DNA of 55,539 nucleotides. It comes from Clostridiales bacterium (GTDB taxonomy: Bacteria > Bacillota > Clostridia > Oscillospirales > Oscillospiraceae). The translations under genes and the position numbers were made by a program. Shown one piece after another: positions 43,114 to 51,828 of the stretch. The notes below the pieces were generated by a model. That model was not told the DNA's origin. It ran no database searches and was given only the letters and a program-made list of their open reading frames with translations. The DNA is taken from positions 1 to 55,539 of the forward strand of contig JAJPXL010000022.1 of assembly GCA_021205455.1 (NCBI GenBank), given 5' to 3'. The first letter of the stretch is position 1. Each line of letters starts with the position of its first letter.

Positions 43114-44601
43114 TCAGCCCTGCTCCGGCTCCGCGGCGGCCTTCTTGTCGGCGATGCGCTTCTGAACCTCCAGCATGGCGGCCTTGTCCAGCTTGCAGTG
43201 CTTCATGGCGCAGAGGGTGCAGACCCAGCCCACGATGGGCAGGAAATACATCAGGCCCAGCGTCATCCACTTGATTTGCCAGGTGGCCTCGTCCGTAGGC
43301 TGAGGCATGGTCGTGGTGTAGCCGATGAGGGCGACGCAGGCGGTGGCGATGGTGGAGCCCAGGGAGGAGATCAGCTTGTCCAGAAAGCTGTAGGTGGCGG
43401 TGACGGCGGCGGGGAGATACTTCCCGGAGCGGTCCAGCTCATAGTCGATGATGTCCGCCATAAACGCGGAGTTGCCCACCGTGACCCCCATCTTGGCCCC
43501 GCTGAGGCCGAAGTTCAGCACTATAAAGAGGATGGTGAAGGGCAGGAAGGTCAGCACCTTGCTCATATCCACGCAGCCGAAGAACGCAACCGTCCCCGCC
43601 GCAATGCACAGGCAGAGCCAGGTCCAGGTGACGATGGTCTCCTTATTGCCGTGCTTCCCGGCATACCGTGCGCCGATGACGGCGAACACGATGGACGGGA
43701 ACATGGAGACGGCGGAGAGAATCGTACTCATGCCCATGTTGCCCATCAGAATGCCAAAGAGCATGGTGGTGACGATGGATTGGGAGGTGGTCTGCTGGGC
43801 CAGCTTGTCGGAGGCGGCGGAGACGATGTAGTACTGGAGGGGTTTGTTGGACTTCAGGAGGTTCCACATATCCCGCAGCTTGACCTTCTCCTTGCTGGAG
43901 CCGGCGGTGATGCCCGCGTAGTACTCCGGCCTGTCCACATTGGCCACGCCTACAAAGCACAGCAGGAGCAGCACCAGCGAAACGGCCACGCAGACGACGC
44001 AGGTGGTGGCCAGCATGGACAGGTTGTATTCGTTGCCGTACATGGGCAGAATCACCGTGCTGACCACGATGCTCAGAATCATAGGGGTGACATAGTTGTA
44101 GGCGGTGCTCCACACGCTGACGGTGGGCCGCTGCTTGGGGTCGTTGGTCATGACGGAGGGGATGATTTGCCCGGTCACGTTGTTCAGGGTGTAGCCGACG
44201 ACGTACAGCATGTACAGGACGATGAACAGGAATACGCCCGCCGCGCCGTCCACGGCGCCCGCCGCCCAGATGTACAGCAGAAAGACGGCGAGGGCCTCAA
44301 TCACCCAGCCCAGCGCCATCAGCGGGCGGATTTTGCCGAAGCGGGTGTTGGTCTTGTCGATGATAACGGCGATGATGGGGTCGGTGACGCCGTCAAACAG
44401 CCTGGTACCGGTGAGGATGATGCCCACAACTGCGGTGGCGATGCCGTAGCCGGAGCTGGCGATATAGCTGGCGTAGGTCATGAGGATGTAAAAGCACATC
44501 CCTACCGCGCCGTTCATCTGCCCCAGTGCGATGCGCCAGGTGGTACTGCGGCGGTACTGGACGCCGCAGCGCTCACTTTGGCTGACCTTTTTCGTTTTCA
44601 T
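43114..44601 (-). CDS. Glycoside-pentoside-hexuronide (GPH) family symporter
   Basis: 495-residue MFS-related transporter with about 12 membrane helices. GPH signatures are 'GTRLFDGVTDPIIAVIIDKTN' in part ('RLFDGVTDPIIAVIIDKT') and 'RFGKIRPLMALG'. It should import a glycoside with a cation. ATG 44601 with GAGGAACC region upstream (AAGGAGG) was chosen; the longer frame starts in the palindrome. It faces the AraC gene convergently, and is divergent from GH1. Confidence 0.9.
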   Translation of the reverse strand: MKTKKVSQSERCGVQYRRSTTWRIALGQMNGAVGMCFYILMTYASYIASSGYGIATAVVGIILTGTRLFDGVTDPIIAVIIDKTNTRFGKIRPLMALGWVIEALAVFLLYIWAAGAVDGAAGVFLFIVLYMLYVVGYTLNNVTGQIIPSVMTNDPKQRPTVSVWSTAYNYVTPMILSIVVSTVILPMYGNEYNLSMLATTCVVCVAVSLVLLLLCFVGVANVDRPEYYAGITAGSSKEKVKLRDMWNLLKSNKPLQYYIVSAASDKLAQQTTSQSIVTTMLFGILMGNMGMSTILSAVSMFPSIVFAVIGARYAGKHGNKETIVTWTWLCLCIAAGTVAFFGCVDMSKVLTFLPFTILFIVLNFGLSGAKMGVTVGNSAFMADIIDYELDRSGKYLPAAVTATYSFLDKLISSLGSTIATACVALIGYTTTMPQPTDEATWQIKWMTLGLMYFLPIVGWVCTLCAMKHCKLDKAAMLEVQKRIADKKAAAEPEQG

Positions 44602-44720
44602 AAGAGGTTCCTCCTTTTCAGGTTCCGTATGTGCGGAGCCGTGGCTGCTGGCTCCGGCCTTGATGCACTGATTACAGAAGAAACGCCGTTTCCGGAAAAT
44701 ACAAAAAGTGAGGACGAAAT

Positions 44721-44759
44721 AAAAAAATCGTGTGTTCTTGCAAAACACACGATTTTTTT
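44721..44759. promoter_or_regulatory. Perfect 16-bp palindrome between GPH transporter and GH1 genes
   Basis: AAAAAAATCGTGTGTT (44721-44736) and AACACACGATTTTTTT (44744-44759) are exact inverted repeats with a 7-base loop. Both flanking genes are transcribed away from it, so an ordinary terminator makes little sense. It may be an operator or part of an attenuator. A weak promoter for GH1 lies after it (TTCAAC 44782-44787, 16 bp, TACAAT 44804-44809). Confidence 0.6.
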
Positions 44760-44869
44760 CTATAAACACGAATTTGTTCCTTTCAACCTGCGCTCCGCCG
44801 GATTACAATGGGGGCCAGAGGAAGCAGCATCATTCCATACGGATTTGACACGGGAAAGGAGTTTCCATT

Positions 44870-46156
44870 ATGAAGAAATTTGCGCCGGAGTTCCTGGTGG
44901 GCACCGCCACTGCCGCCCATCAGGTGGAGGGCAACAACATTCACAGCGACTGCTGGGTGCAGGAGCAGATGCCCCACTCCGTCTATGTGGAGCCGTCCCT
45001 GGATGCGGTGGATCACTACCATCGCTACGAGGAGGACATCGCCCTCCTGGCCGGGGCGGGGCTGAACGCCTACCGCTTCTCCATCGAGTGGGCCAGGATC
45101 GAGCCGGAGGAAGGGCAGTTTGTGGAGGAGGAGATCGACCATTACCGTCAGGTCATCGCCTGCTGCAAGGCCCACGGGGTGGAGCCGGTGGTGACGCTGC
45201 ACCACTTCTCCAGCCCGGCCTGGCTGATTGCCAAAGGGGGCTGGCAGGCGGAGAGTACGGTAGACTACTTTGTCCGCTATGTGCGCTATGTGGTGGAGCG
45301 GCTGGGCAGTGAGCTGCACTATGTCTGCACCATCAACGAGGCGAACATGGGGTTGCAGGTGGCGGCCATCAGTCAGCGCATGATACGTCAGATGCAGGCC
45401 ATGGCCGATCGGGGCCAGACGGACGGCGGCGATGGGCGGGCGCAAATGGGCCTGAACCTGGAAAAGATGATGGCAAACGCCCAGGCAGCGGCAGCCGAGA
45501 ATGCCGCCTTCGGCACAGCGCAGCCGCACACGTTTACCAGTGCGCTTTCCGCCGAAGGGGACGCCATCATTATGAAGGCCCATGCCGCCGCCCGGGACGC
45601 CATCAAGGAGCTCTGCCCCGACCTGAAGGTGGGGCTGACGCTGAGCCTCCACGACTTCCAGCCCGTTGCCGGAGGCGAGGAGGCCGCCGCCAAAGAGTGG
45701 GAGGACGAGCTGCTGCACTACCTCCCGGTTATCGGGGAGGACGATTTCCTGGGCGTGCAGAACTACACCCGGATGCTGATGGGGCCGGAGGGCAGTATGC
45801 CCACCCCGGAGGGTGCGGAGCTGACCCAGATGGACTATGAGTTCTATCCCGAAGCGCTGGAGCACGTCCTGCGCAAGGTGGCCCAGGTGTACCACGGCGA
45901 GCTGCTGGTCACGGAAAACGGCATTGCCACGGCCGACGACGCCCGCCGGGTGGACTTCATTCAGCGGGCCACCGACGGCGTCGCCAGATGCGTGTCCGAC
46001 GGCCTCCCGGTGAAGGGGTACTTCTACTGGACCCTGCTGGACAACTTCGAGTGGCAGAAGGGCTTCTCCATGACCTTCGGGCTGGTGGCCGTAGACCGCG
46101 CCACCCAGAAGCGTACGCCGAAGCCCAGCCTCTCCGTTTTGGGCGGCCTGCGCTGA
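44870..46156 (+). CDS. Beta-glucosidase-like enzyme, GH1
   Basis: 428-residue GH1 glycosidase, cytosolic. Start 'KFAPEFLVGTATAAHQVEG' is the GH1 N-terminal signature. Acid/base E157 is in 'TINEANMG' and nucleophile E349 in 'LVTENGIAT'. C-terminal 'GYFYWTLLDNFEWQKGF' lines the active site. It lacks the phosphate-site residues I would expect for certain in 6-phospho enzymes, but this could not be modelled. Slightly short for the family. RBS AAAGGAG. Confidence 0.92.
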   Translation: MKKFAPEFLVGTATAAHQVEGNNIHSDCWVQEQMPHSVYVEPSLDAVDHYHRYEEDIALLAGAGLNAYRFSIEWARIEPEEGQFVEEEIDHYRQVIACCKAHGVEPVVTLHHFSSPAWLIAKGGWQAESTVDYFVRYVRYVVERLGSELHYVCTINEANMGLQVAAISQRMIRQMQAMADRGQTDGGDGRAQMGLNLEKMMANAQAAAAENAAFGTAQPHTFTSALSAEGDAIIMKAHAAARDAIKELCPDLKVGLTLSLHDFQPVAGGEEAAAKEWEDELLHYLPVIGEDDFLGVQNYTRMLMGPEGSMPTPEGAELTQMDYEFYPEALEHVLRKVAQVYHGELLVTENGIATADDARRVDFIQRATDGVARCVSDGLPVKGYFYWTLLDNFEWQKGFSMTFGLVAVDRATQKRTPKPSLSVLGGLR

Positions 46157-46185
46157 GGGCGCGCCATCCAACCCCATAACCGGAT

Positions 46186-46216
46186 AAAAGGGCAGCCAGT
46201 GTCGGCTGCCCTTTTT
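46186..46216. terminator. Bidirectional terminator between GH1 and the TetR gene
   Basis: 12-bp perfect arms AAAAGGGCAGCC with GGCTGCCCTTTT, T run on both strands. It serves both convergent genes. Confidence 0.9.
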
Positions 46217-46233
46217 CAGTTTGGCCGGTCCTG

Positions 46234-46794
46234 CTATGCGGCCAGCCCATTGATCAGCTGCTCGGTGGCGCAGGCCAGGAACTCCGCCACCTGTGTCACC
46301 GGCTCCTGCATCCCGCCCCTTACCCAGTCGAGGAGGATGCCGCCGGTTCCCTGGCTGATGAAGGCGTACAGCATCCGCTGCTCCGACTCCCGCAGCTTCG
46401 ACTGCTGCCGGGCCAGCCAGGGATAGGCCCGCTCACAGCAGCAGCGGGACAGCTCCTTATAGAAGGAGGGGTCGCCGTTGCCGCTGCCCAATACCAGCCA
46501 GTCGTCGCCATGGGCCTCCAGCCAGGTGAGGATTTGAACGTACAGGTCAATCAGATTATGGCTGTGCTGGGATTCCGGCAGGGCAGCCTGCTCCTGCAAA
46601 ATCTGCTGCTCCAGCTGCTCCATCAGGTCAAAGATATCCCGGTAGTGCTTGTAGAAGGTAGCCCGATTGATGCCGCAGGCTGCGCACAGCTCCTTCACGG
46701 TGATTCTCGCCGCCGGTTTTTCCTTCAGCAGCGCCAGGAACTGCTCCCGAATCACCATCCTGGTATAGCGGGCGCGGGCGTCGTGAATGCTCAT
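46234..46794 (-). CDS. TetR-family transcription regulator
   Basis: 186-residue repressor. The N-terminal helix-turn-helix is 'ITVKELCAACGINRATFYKH' (about residues 31-50). The C-terminal ligand domain carries a striking CCC run in 'SRCCCERAYPW'. The start may be ATG 46794 or a TTG two codons earlier with AAGGGGG closer to it. Divergent from a MATE exporter, which it probably represses; CTGTC-8 bp-GACAG near 46844-46861 is a possible operator. Confidence 0.88.
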   Translation of the reverse strand: MSIHDARARYTRMVIREQFLALLKEKPAARITVKELCAACGINRATFYKHYRDIFDLMEQLEQQILQEQAALPESQHSHNLIDLYVQILTWLEAHGDDWLVLGSGNGDPSFYKELSRCCCERAYPWLARQQSKLRESEQRMLYAFISQGTGGILLDWVRGGMQEPVTQVAEFLACATEQLINGLAA

Positions 46795-46970
46795 CGTCAA
46801 TGTGACCCCCTTGTGTCAGTTTGTCAGCACTTTGCCGGAAACTGTCGCCTATCTGACAGAACGCTGAAAATTGCCGGTTGTGCGGACTCCATACTTCATA
46901 TTATAGTAGAAGCACAGGGATTCGTCAACACATGACGATTATTTTACAATATGAAGCGGGGGGACAGGCG

Positions 46971-48353
46971 ATGAACCGTCAGGAAAAGATTTTTCAGGAG
47001 TATACGATATGGCACAGCATTGCGGCCATGGCACTGCCGGCCATGGTCAGCATGGTGGTGATGATCCTCTACAACATAACGGATATGTTCTTTGTGGGCT
47101 TGCTGGGCGACACGGCGCAGATCGCCGCAGTATCGGTGGTGGGGCCGGTGTTCAGCCTCATCATGGCGGTGGGCAGTATGCTGGGCAGCGGCGGCTGCGC
47201 CCTGATTGCCCGCACCCTGGGCGCACAGAACGGGGACGGGGTGAAGCAGTACAGCAGCGTCTGCTGCTGGGGGGCGCTGGCCATCGGCCTGGTGTTTACC
47301 GCAGTGCTGCTGCTGTTCCGGGGGCCGCTGCTGCGCTTCCTTGGCGCCAACGAGGAGATGTGGCAGGACGCGCAAACCTATCTCACCATCCTTGCCATCG
47401 GCGCACCGATCATGATCTTCGCCTCCACCTACGGGATGCTGCTGCGGGCGGAGGGCGCTGTGCGGGAGGGCATGGCGGCGAACCTGCTCGCGACAGCCGG
47501 AAATATGCTGCTGGACCCGCTGTTCATCCTGGCCCTCGGCATGGGGGTGGCCGGTGCGGCGGTGGCCACCGTGCTGGGCAACTGCATCGGCAGCACCTAC
47601 CTGGTGCGGTATGTGTACAGGCGGAAAAGCAACCTCTCCCTCTCTCTGCGGATGGCGCTGGCCCGCCCCGCCACACTGGGGGAAGTGGTATTCATCGGCC
47701 TGCCGAACGCGGTGAGTACGGCCCTCTCCAGCTTTGCCAGCGCCCTGGCGAATCAGCTCCTGGTGCAGTACGGCACGAACGCCGTGGCGGCGATGGCCGC
47801 CGCCAGCAAGGCCACCATGGTCATCAGTATGATTCAGATGGGGCTGTGCATGGGCGTGCAGCCGCTGCTGGCCTACCACTACGGGGCCAAAGACCTGCCC
47901 CGGCTCCGGGAGACGCTGCGCAAGCTGGTGCTGCTGACCGTCCTGACAGGCGGCGCGTTGACCGCGGTCTGCATGGTCAACAGCGGGGGAATCGTCGGCC
48001 TGTTCCTCCAGGAGGCGGAGCCGCTGGCGTTGGGGCAGCAGATGGTGCGGCTACTGGTGATTTCCGGGCCGTTTCTGGGCCTGTTCTACATCGGCAGCAA
48101 CTTCCTCCAAGCCTCCGGCAACGCGCCCCTGGCCACGTTTGTCTCGCTGCTGCGGCAGGGCCTGTTTCTGGTCCCGCTGCTCTACCTGATGAATCACTTC
48201 TTCGGGGTGACGGGCAACATCTTGGCCCATGTGACCGCGGACATCGCCAGCGCCGCTGTATCCGTGGCGCTGACGCTGTGGCAATACCGCCGGCTGTGTA
48301 CCGCAATCGGCGGCGGGCCAGAGGCGGCGCAGCAGGACAGGGCGGCGCTATAG
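46971..48353 (+). CDS. MATE-family efflux transporter
   Basis: 460-residue MATE (multidrug and toxic compound extrusion) antiporter with 12 predicted helices. Typical blocks are 'MALPAMVSMVVMILYNITDM' in helix 1 and 'GSGGCALIARTLGAQ' after helix 2, repeated in the C-terminal half. It should export drugs or metabolites by Na+ or H+ exchange. ATG 46971 was chosen; an in-frame ATG at 46932 adds 13 residues. Paired with the divergent TetR gene. Confidence 0.92.
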   Translation: MNRQEKIFQEYTIWHSIAAMALPAMVSMVVMILYNITDMFFVGLLGDTAQIAAVSVVGPVFSLIMAVGSMLGSGGCALIARTLGAQNGDGVKQYSSVCCWGALAIGLVFTAVLLLFRGPLLRFLGANEEMWQDAQTYLTILAIGAPIMIFASTYGMLLRAEGAVREGMAANLLATAGNMLLDPLFILALGMGVAGAAVATVLGNCIGSTYLVRYVYRRKSNLSLSLRMALARPATLGEVVFIGLPNAVSTALSSFASALANQLLVQYGTNAVAAMAAASKATMVISMIQMGLCMGVQPLLAYHYGAKDLPRLRETLRKLVLLTVLTGGALTAVCMVNSGGIVGLFLQEAEPLALGQQMVRLLVISGPFLGLFYIGSNFLQASGNAPLATFVSLLRQGLFLVPLLYLMNHFFGVTGNILAHVTADIASAAVSVALTLWQYRRLCTAIGGGPEAAQQDRAAL

Positions 48354-48561
48354 CGCTGCCGTACGGTCAGGGGTCCACAACCAAAGAACCACAAAATTGC
48401 CACCCGTTCCGCCTTAGCGAAACGGGTGGCAATCGTCCCCAGCCGCCATGGGCGGCAAGGGGTGGTGAAAACTGCTATGTCATTGGCTCCCCTGGAAGGG
48501 TGGGGAGCATAGCGGAAATGCCGCTTGGCGGCGGAGCGAGAAGAGGCGCGGGGAGGGCCAC
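48354..48561 (-). repeat. Dispersed intergenic repeat, element B
   Basis: On minus it reads CCAGCC-family: GCCGCCCATGGCGGC, hairpin ATTGCCACCCGTT with AACGGGTGGCAAT, TTTTGTGGTTC and GACCGTACGGCAGCG, the same order as element A with about three quarters identity. A CTCCCCTGGAAGG end lies on the other side in plus orientation, so the copy is composite. No gene in the gap. Confidence 0.65.
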
Positions 48562-49878
48562 TCAGGCCAGCGTATCCCAGAACGGGGTGGGGATGGGCGG
48601 CTGGGCCAGCATGGCCCGCTGCTCCTCCGTCAGCAGGGATTTGCGGACGATGACCTGCATGGTGTAGGCCCGGAACCACTTCTCACTGCAAACGTAGTAG
48701 CCCTTCTGGCCGTTGGCCTCGCCCCAGCTGTTCTCGATTTTCCAGCGGTCGGGGGTGCCGTCCTCTGTCAGGTTGACGCCGCAGAGGAACATGGCGTGGT
48801 TCATGGAGGAGTCCCGGGTTTGCAGCCGCTCCGCGGCGGTCATGCCGAAGGTCAGACCGCCCAGGACCTGGCCGTACTGGAAGGAGTCCTGGTCCCAGTA
48901 GCCTGCCGCCCGCTCCCGATAGGGGTGGCAGTCGCAGGAGAAGGGGACGCCCTCGCCGCTTTTCAGCTGGGCGATGGCCAGGGCCTCCAGCTCGTCCATG
49001 GTCACGTTGAGGGCGACGATGTCATCCTCCACCACGTTGCCCATAAACGGCTGGGAGTAGGTGCGGTGATAGGGGTGGTCAGGCCCGCAGACGATGTTTG
49101 CATAGTCGTCCAAATCGTCCCCTACGAACTCCGCAAAGAAGGTTTTCGGGGTCAGATTGGGGTGGCAGTGGTACTGCTTCTCCTTGTCCGTATAGACGAA
49201 GTCGAAGGTTTTCGGCGGCTGCCCGTAGAGGATGCACAGGGCGTTGTACAGCTCCTGGAGCATCTCCTCCCGGCGGGGGATCGGGTCCGTCCCCTCCGCG
49301 TGGAGGCGGCGCAACTCCAGGGCGTCCTCCCGCAGCTTGTGGCACAGGATACTGTTCCACTCCGCCGTGCCGGTGGAGTGTACCGTCTCCGGCATGACCC
49401 AGGAGGGGACCACGCCGTACTTCTTCATCAGGCTCACCGCCATATCCCACTGGCCGCCGTCCGTCAGGCAGCGGCGCATGAGGGTGACGTTCTCCCTGGC
49501 GTCCAGGGGCAGGTCGGCGTAGTGCAGCACGCTTTCGAAGAAGTTATTGCACTTTTCCAGCTTGTCATAGAAGGCGAGATAGGTGCCGGAGATGGAGAAG
49601 TCCTCCAGGTTGCACCTCTGCACCACCCGCTCCCGCACCAGGTTCATGGCGGAGTACATCCAGCAGCGGCCGCTCTGCTTCTGGTTGGTGATGCCGGTGG
49701 TGGGCACCTCCACGGAGAAGTCCATCCGCAGCCTGGCGGCGGCGGAGGGCACAAAGGCGGCGCTGGTCAGGGTGGTGCCGGACAGGGCGTTGGAGAGGAC
49801 GTTCAGCTGGGGGTTGCCCTCATAGCCCTGCTCCAGCCGGTCCAGCAGCCCACCGGTGATGGGGGAGACATCCTTCAT
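48562..49878 (-). CDS. pepC: Aminopeptidase C / bleomycin hydrolase, family C1B
   Basis: 438-residue cytosolic cysteine aminopeptidase that forms hexamers. Catalytic Cys72 lies in 'NQKQSGRCWMYSAMN', the catalytic His in 'MNHAMFLCGV' and Asn in 'IENSWGE'. Full length; the C terminus, which plugs the active site in this family, ends 'PFWDTLA'. It lies 42 bp after a small DUF1858 gene, probably in one transcript. Confidence 0.94.
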   Translation of the reverse strand: MKDVSPITGGLLDRLEQGYEGNPQLNVLSNALSGTTLTSAAFVPSAAARLRMDFSVEVPTTGITNQKQSGRCWMYSAMNLVRERVVQRCNLEDFSISGTYLAFYDKLEKCNNFFESVLHYADLPLDARENVTLMRRCLTDGGQWDMAVSLMKKYGVVPSWVMPETVHSTGTAEWNSILCHKLREDALELRRLHAEGTDPIPRREEMLQELYNALCILYGQPPKTFDFVYTDKEKQYHCHPNLTPKTFFAEFVGDDLDDYANIVCGPDHPYHRTYSQPFMGNVVEDDIVALNVTMDELEALAIAQLKSGEGVPFSCDCHPYRERAAGYWDQDSFQYGQVLGGLTFGMTAAERLQTRDSSMNHAMFLCGVNLTEDGTPDRWKIENSWGEANGQKGYYVCSEKWFRAYTMQVIVRKSLLTEEQRAMLAQPPIPTPFWDTLA

Positions 49879-49920
49879 GTTACATCACATTCTTTCTGTT
49901 TCAGTGTTGGTTATGGTTCT

Positions 49921-50118
49921 TTAGCGGTTGATGAAGCTGTTCAGCTCCTCCACAAAGTCGTCCACGTCCAGGCCGTGGACATCGCAAGCCTGCTCCAGCG
50001 TCTCGCCGCTGGCGGCCATGCAGGACAGGCAGTGCATCCCCTGGTTCAGGAAGATCTGCTCCACCTCGGGGTCAGCGCTGAGAATATCGCGCAGCATCGT
50101 ATTGGGGGTAATCAGCAT
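49921..50118 (-). CDS. DUF1858 small protein
   Basis: 65-residue protein of the DUF1858 fold. 'ITPNTMLRDILSADPEVEQI' and 'NQGMHCLSCMAASGETLEQA' carry the CxxC pair (GMHCLSC) typical of the family, which could bind a metal or be redox active. Such proteins appear alone or fused to hybrid-cluster or hemerythrin-like proteins. Here it precedes pepC. Its role is unknown. Confidence 0.88.
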   Translation of the reverse strand: MLITPNTMLRDILSADPEVEQIFLNQGMHCLSCMAASGETLEQACDVHGLDVDDFVEELNSFINR

Positions 50119-50197
50119 CAGTTGTCAGGCTCCTTTCCGGAAAATCAAGTTACGGCTACTATTATATACAAAAATTTCCTATTCAGCAAGGGGGAAA

Positions 50198-51529
50198 TCA
50201 AAGCCGAACCGTTTTCCGGTACACCAGCGCCGCCGCAGCAGCCGCCACCAGCTCCGTGACCCAGAAGGCGTGCCACACGCCCTCCGGCCCAAAGAGGCGG
50301 CACAGGAGGAAGGCCACCGGCAGAATCACCACCACATAGCGCAGCAGGGAGATGACCAGGGACGCCGCCCCCTTGCCCAGCCCCTCCAGCGCGCCGGAGG
50401 TGGTGACGGACACGGCGGAGGCCAGGAACCCGGCGCAGATGATGTGAAGGGCCCGCGTTCCGATTTCAGCCGTCTCCGGCGTCTGGGCAAAGAGGCCGAT
50501 CAGCGGCTCCGCCGCCGTCAGGCTGATGACCGTCCCCAGGGCCATAATTACCCCGTTCATGCACAGCGTGGTGCGGTACAGCTGGCGCACCCGACCATAC
50601 TCCCCGGCCCCGTAGTTGTAACCGATGAGGGGGCGCAGCCCCTGGACGATGCCGTTGGCAGGCAGGTACAGGAAGGTTTGCAGCTTGTAGTACACCCCCA
50701 GCACCACCACATAGGCCTGGGAGTAGGCGGAGAGGATGCCGTTCAGTGCGGAAATCAGCAGGGAGGGCAGCGCCTGGTTCAGGATGGCGGGGATGCCCAC
50801 GGCGTAGAGCTTCCCCAGGGTCTTCCGGTCAAGCACCAGAAATTCCCTGCCCACCCGCACGGGGAGCTTCCGGGTGGCGTAGACCACCAGATAAAACGCC
50901 GGCGTCAGCAGCTGGCCCAGGCCGGTGGCCAGGGCGGCTCCGGCCACCCCCATTTGGGGGAGGAAGCCGACGCCCCAAATCAGCAGCGGGTCCAGGATGA
51001 TGTTGGAGACAAAGCCGCACATCAGAGCCACCATGGTGGTTTTCATCCGCCCTACGGCCTGCAGGACCTTCTCGAAATACAGGTTCAGCATGATGATAAG
51101 GCCGAAGGCGAAGGCGATGGTGGCGTACTGCACCCCGTAGCGCAGGACGGTCACATCCTCGGTGAAAAGACCCAGGAAGAAGGGCATCACCGCAATGCTC
51201 GCCGCTGTGACGATTACACCGTGGAGGGCGGAGCAGACCAGCCCCAGGGTGGCCCCCACGTTGGCGCTGCGGCTGTCCCCCGCCCCCCGGTGGAAGGCGA
51301 TCACGGCGTTGACCCCCACGCCGAAGCCGATGGCGATGGCGTTGATGAGGTTCTGCACCGGGTAGACCAGGGAGAGGGCGGTCAGGGCCTCCTCGCTGAT
51401 TTGGGCCACGAAGTAGCTGTCGATGATGTTGTACAGGGCGTTCACCGCCATGGAAATCACCATGGGCAGGGCCATGGAGGTCAGCAGCGGCAGAACAGGC
51501 CGCTCCTTCATAAACTGGTTGCTGTTCAT
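50198..51529 (-). CDS. MATE-family efflux transporter with attenuator leader
   Basis: 443-residue MATE transporter. 'MALPMVISMAVNALYNIIDS' in helix 1 and 'NAVIAFHRGAGDSRSANVGA' after helix 2 are typical; the second half repeats the fold. ATG 51529 with AAAGGAG was chosen. The 110-nt leader has a strong intrinsic terminator before the RBS, so expression is likely controlled by attenuation. No regulator gene is adjacent. Confidence 0.92.
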   Translation of the reverse strand: MNSNQFMKERPVLPLLTSMALPMVISMAVNALYNIIDSYFVAQISEEALTALSLVYPVQNLINAIAIGFGVGVNAVIAFHRGAGDSRSANVGATLGLVCSALHGVIVTAASIAVMPFFLGLFTEDVTVLRYGVQYATIAFAFGLIIMLNLYFEKVLQAVGRMKTTMVALMCGFVSNIILDPLLIWGVGFLPQMGVAGAALATGLGQLLTPAFYLVVYATRKLPVRVGREFLVLDRKTLGKLYAVGIPAILNQALPSLLISALNGILSAYSQAYVVVLGVYYKLQTFLYLPANGIVQGLRPLIGYNYGAGEYGRVRQLYRTTLCMNGVIMALGTVISLTAAEPLIGLFAQTPETAEIGTRALHIICAGFLASAVSVTTSGALEGLGKGAASLVISLLRYVVVILPVAFLLCRLFGPEGVWHAFWVTELVAAAAAALVYRKTVRL

Positions 51530-51558
51530 AGTCGTCTCCTTTTTCGTTTCGAACACGC

Positions 51559-51599
51559 AAAAAAGCCGCACAATCATCCGACTCGGATAATTGTGTGGC
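51559..51599 (-). terminator. Leader terminator (attenuator) of the MATE gene
   Basis: 16-bp stem, minus-strand 51599-51584 with 51580-51565, two wobble positions, followed by TTTTTT (51564-51559). It lies between the promoter and the start codon. Upstream GTGTGG (51629-51624) can pair with CCACAC of the 5' arm (51598-51593), an obvious antiterminator. Confidence 0.75.
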
Positions 51600-51646
51600 G
51601 AAAAGCGTGAAATCCGGAAAAATCCACACCAGGTTTTAGCAACATT

Positions 51647-51675
51647 ACAATAGCACAGGGGGAGGGGCTTGTCAA
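51647..51675 (-). promoter_or_regulatory. Promoter of the attenuated MATE gene
   Basis: On minus, consensus TTGACA (51675-51670) and TATTGT (51652-51647) are 17 bp apart, with start expected near 51640. Confidence 0.78.
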
Positions 51676-51828
51676 GGGGTGGAATTTGCTGTCTCCCTCC
51701 CGAAGAAGGAACGGGAAAATCTCCTTCCCAGCGTGGGAAAAGTGTGGTAAAATAGGAGCAGCATGAAAACCGCGCCCGGGGGAGTTGCTGTGACGGCCCG
51801 CCCCGGCGTACGGAAAGGAAGCATTACC

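Noticed and set aside
43198-45312. 704-codon plus-strand frame antisense to the GPH transporter and overlapping GH1
   Set aside because: Composition is Gly/His/Asp-rich with no domain, typical of a shadow frame; both real genes in the region are well supported.
51643-51645. ATG as start of a 23-codon leader peptide for the MATE gene
   Set aside because: It lies only two bases from the -10 box and so upstream of the expected transcription start; a later GTG in the same frame has no ribosome site.
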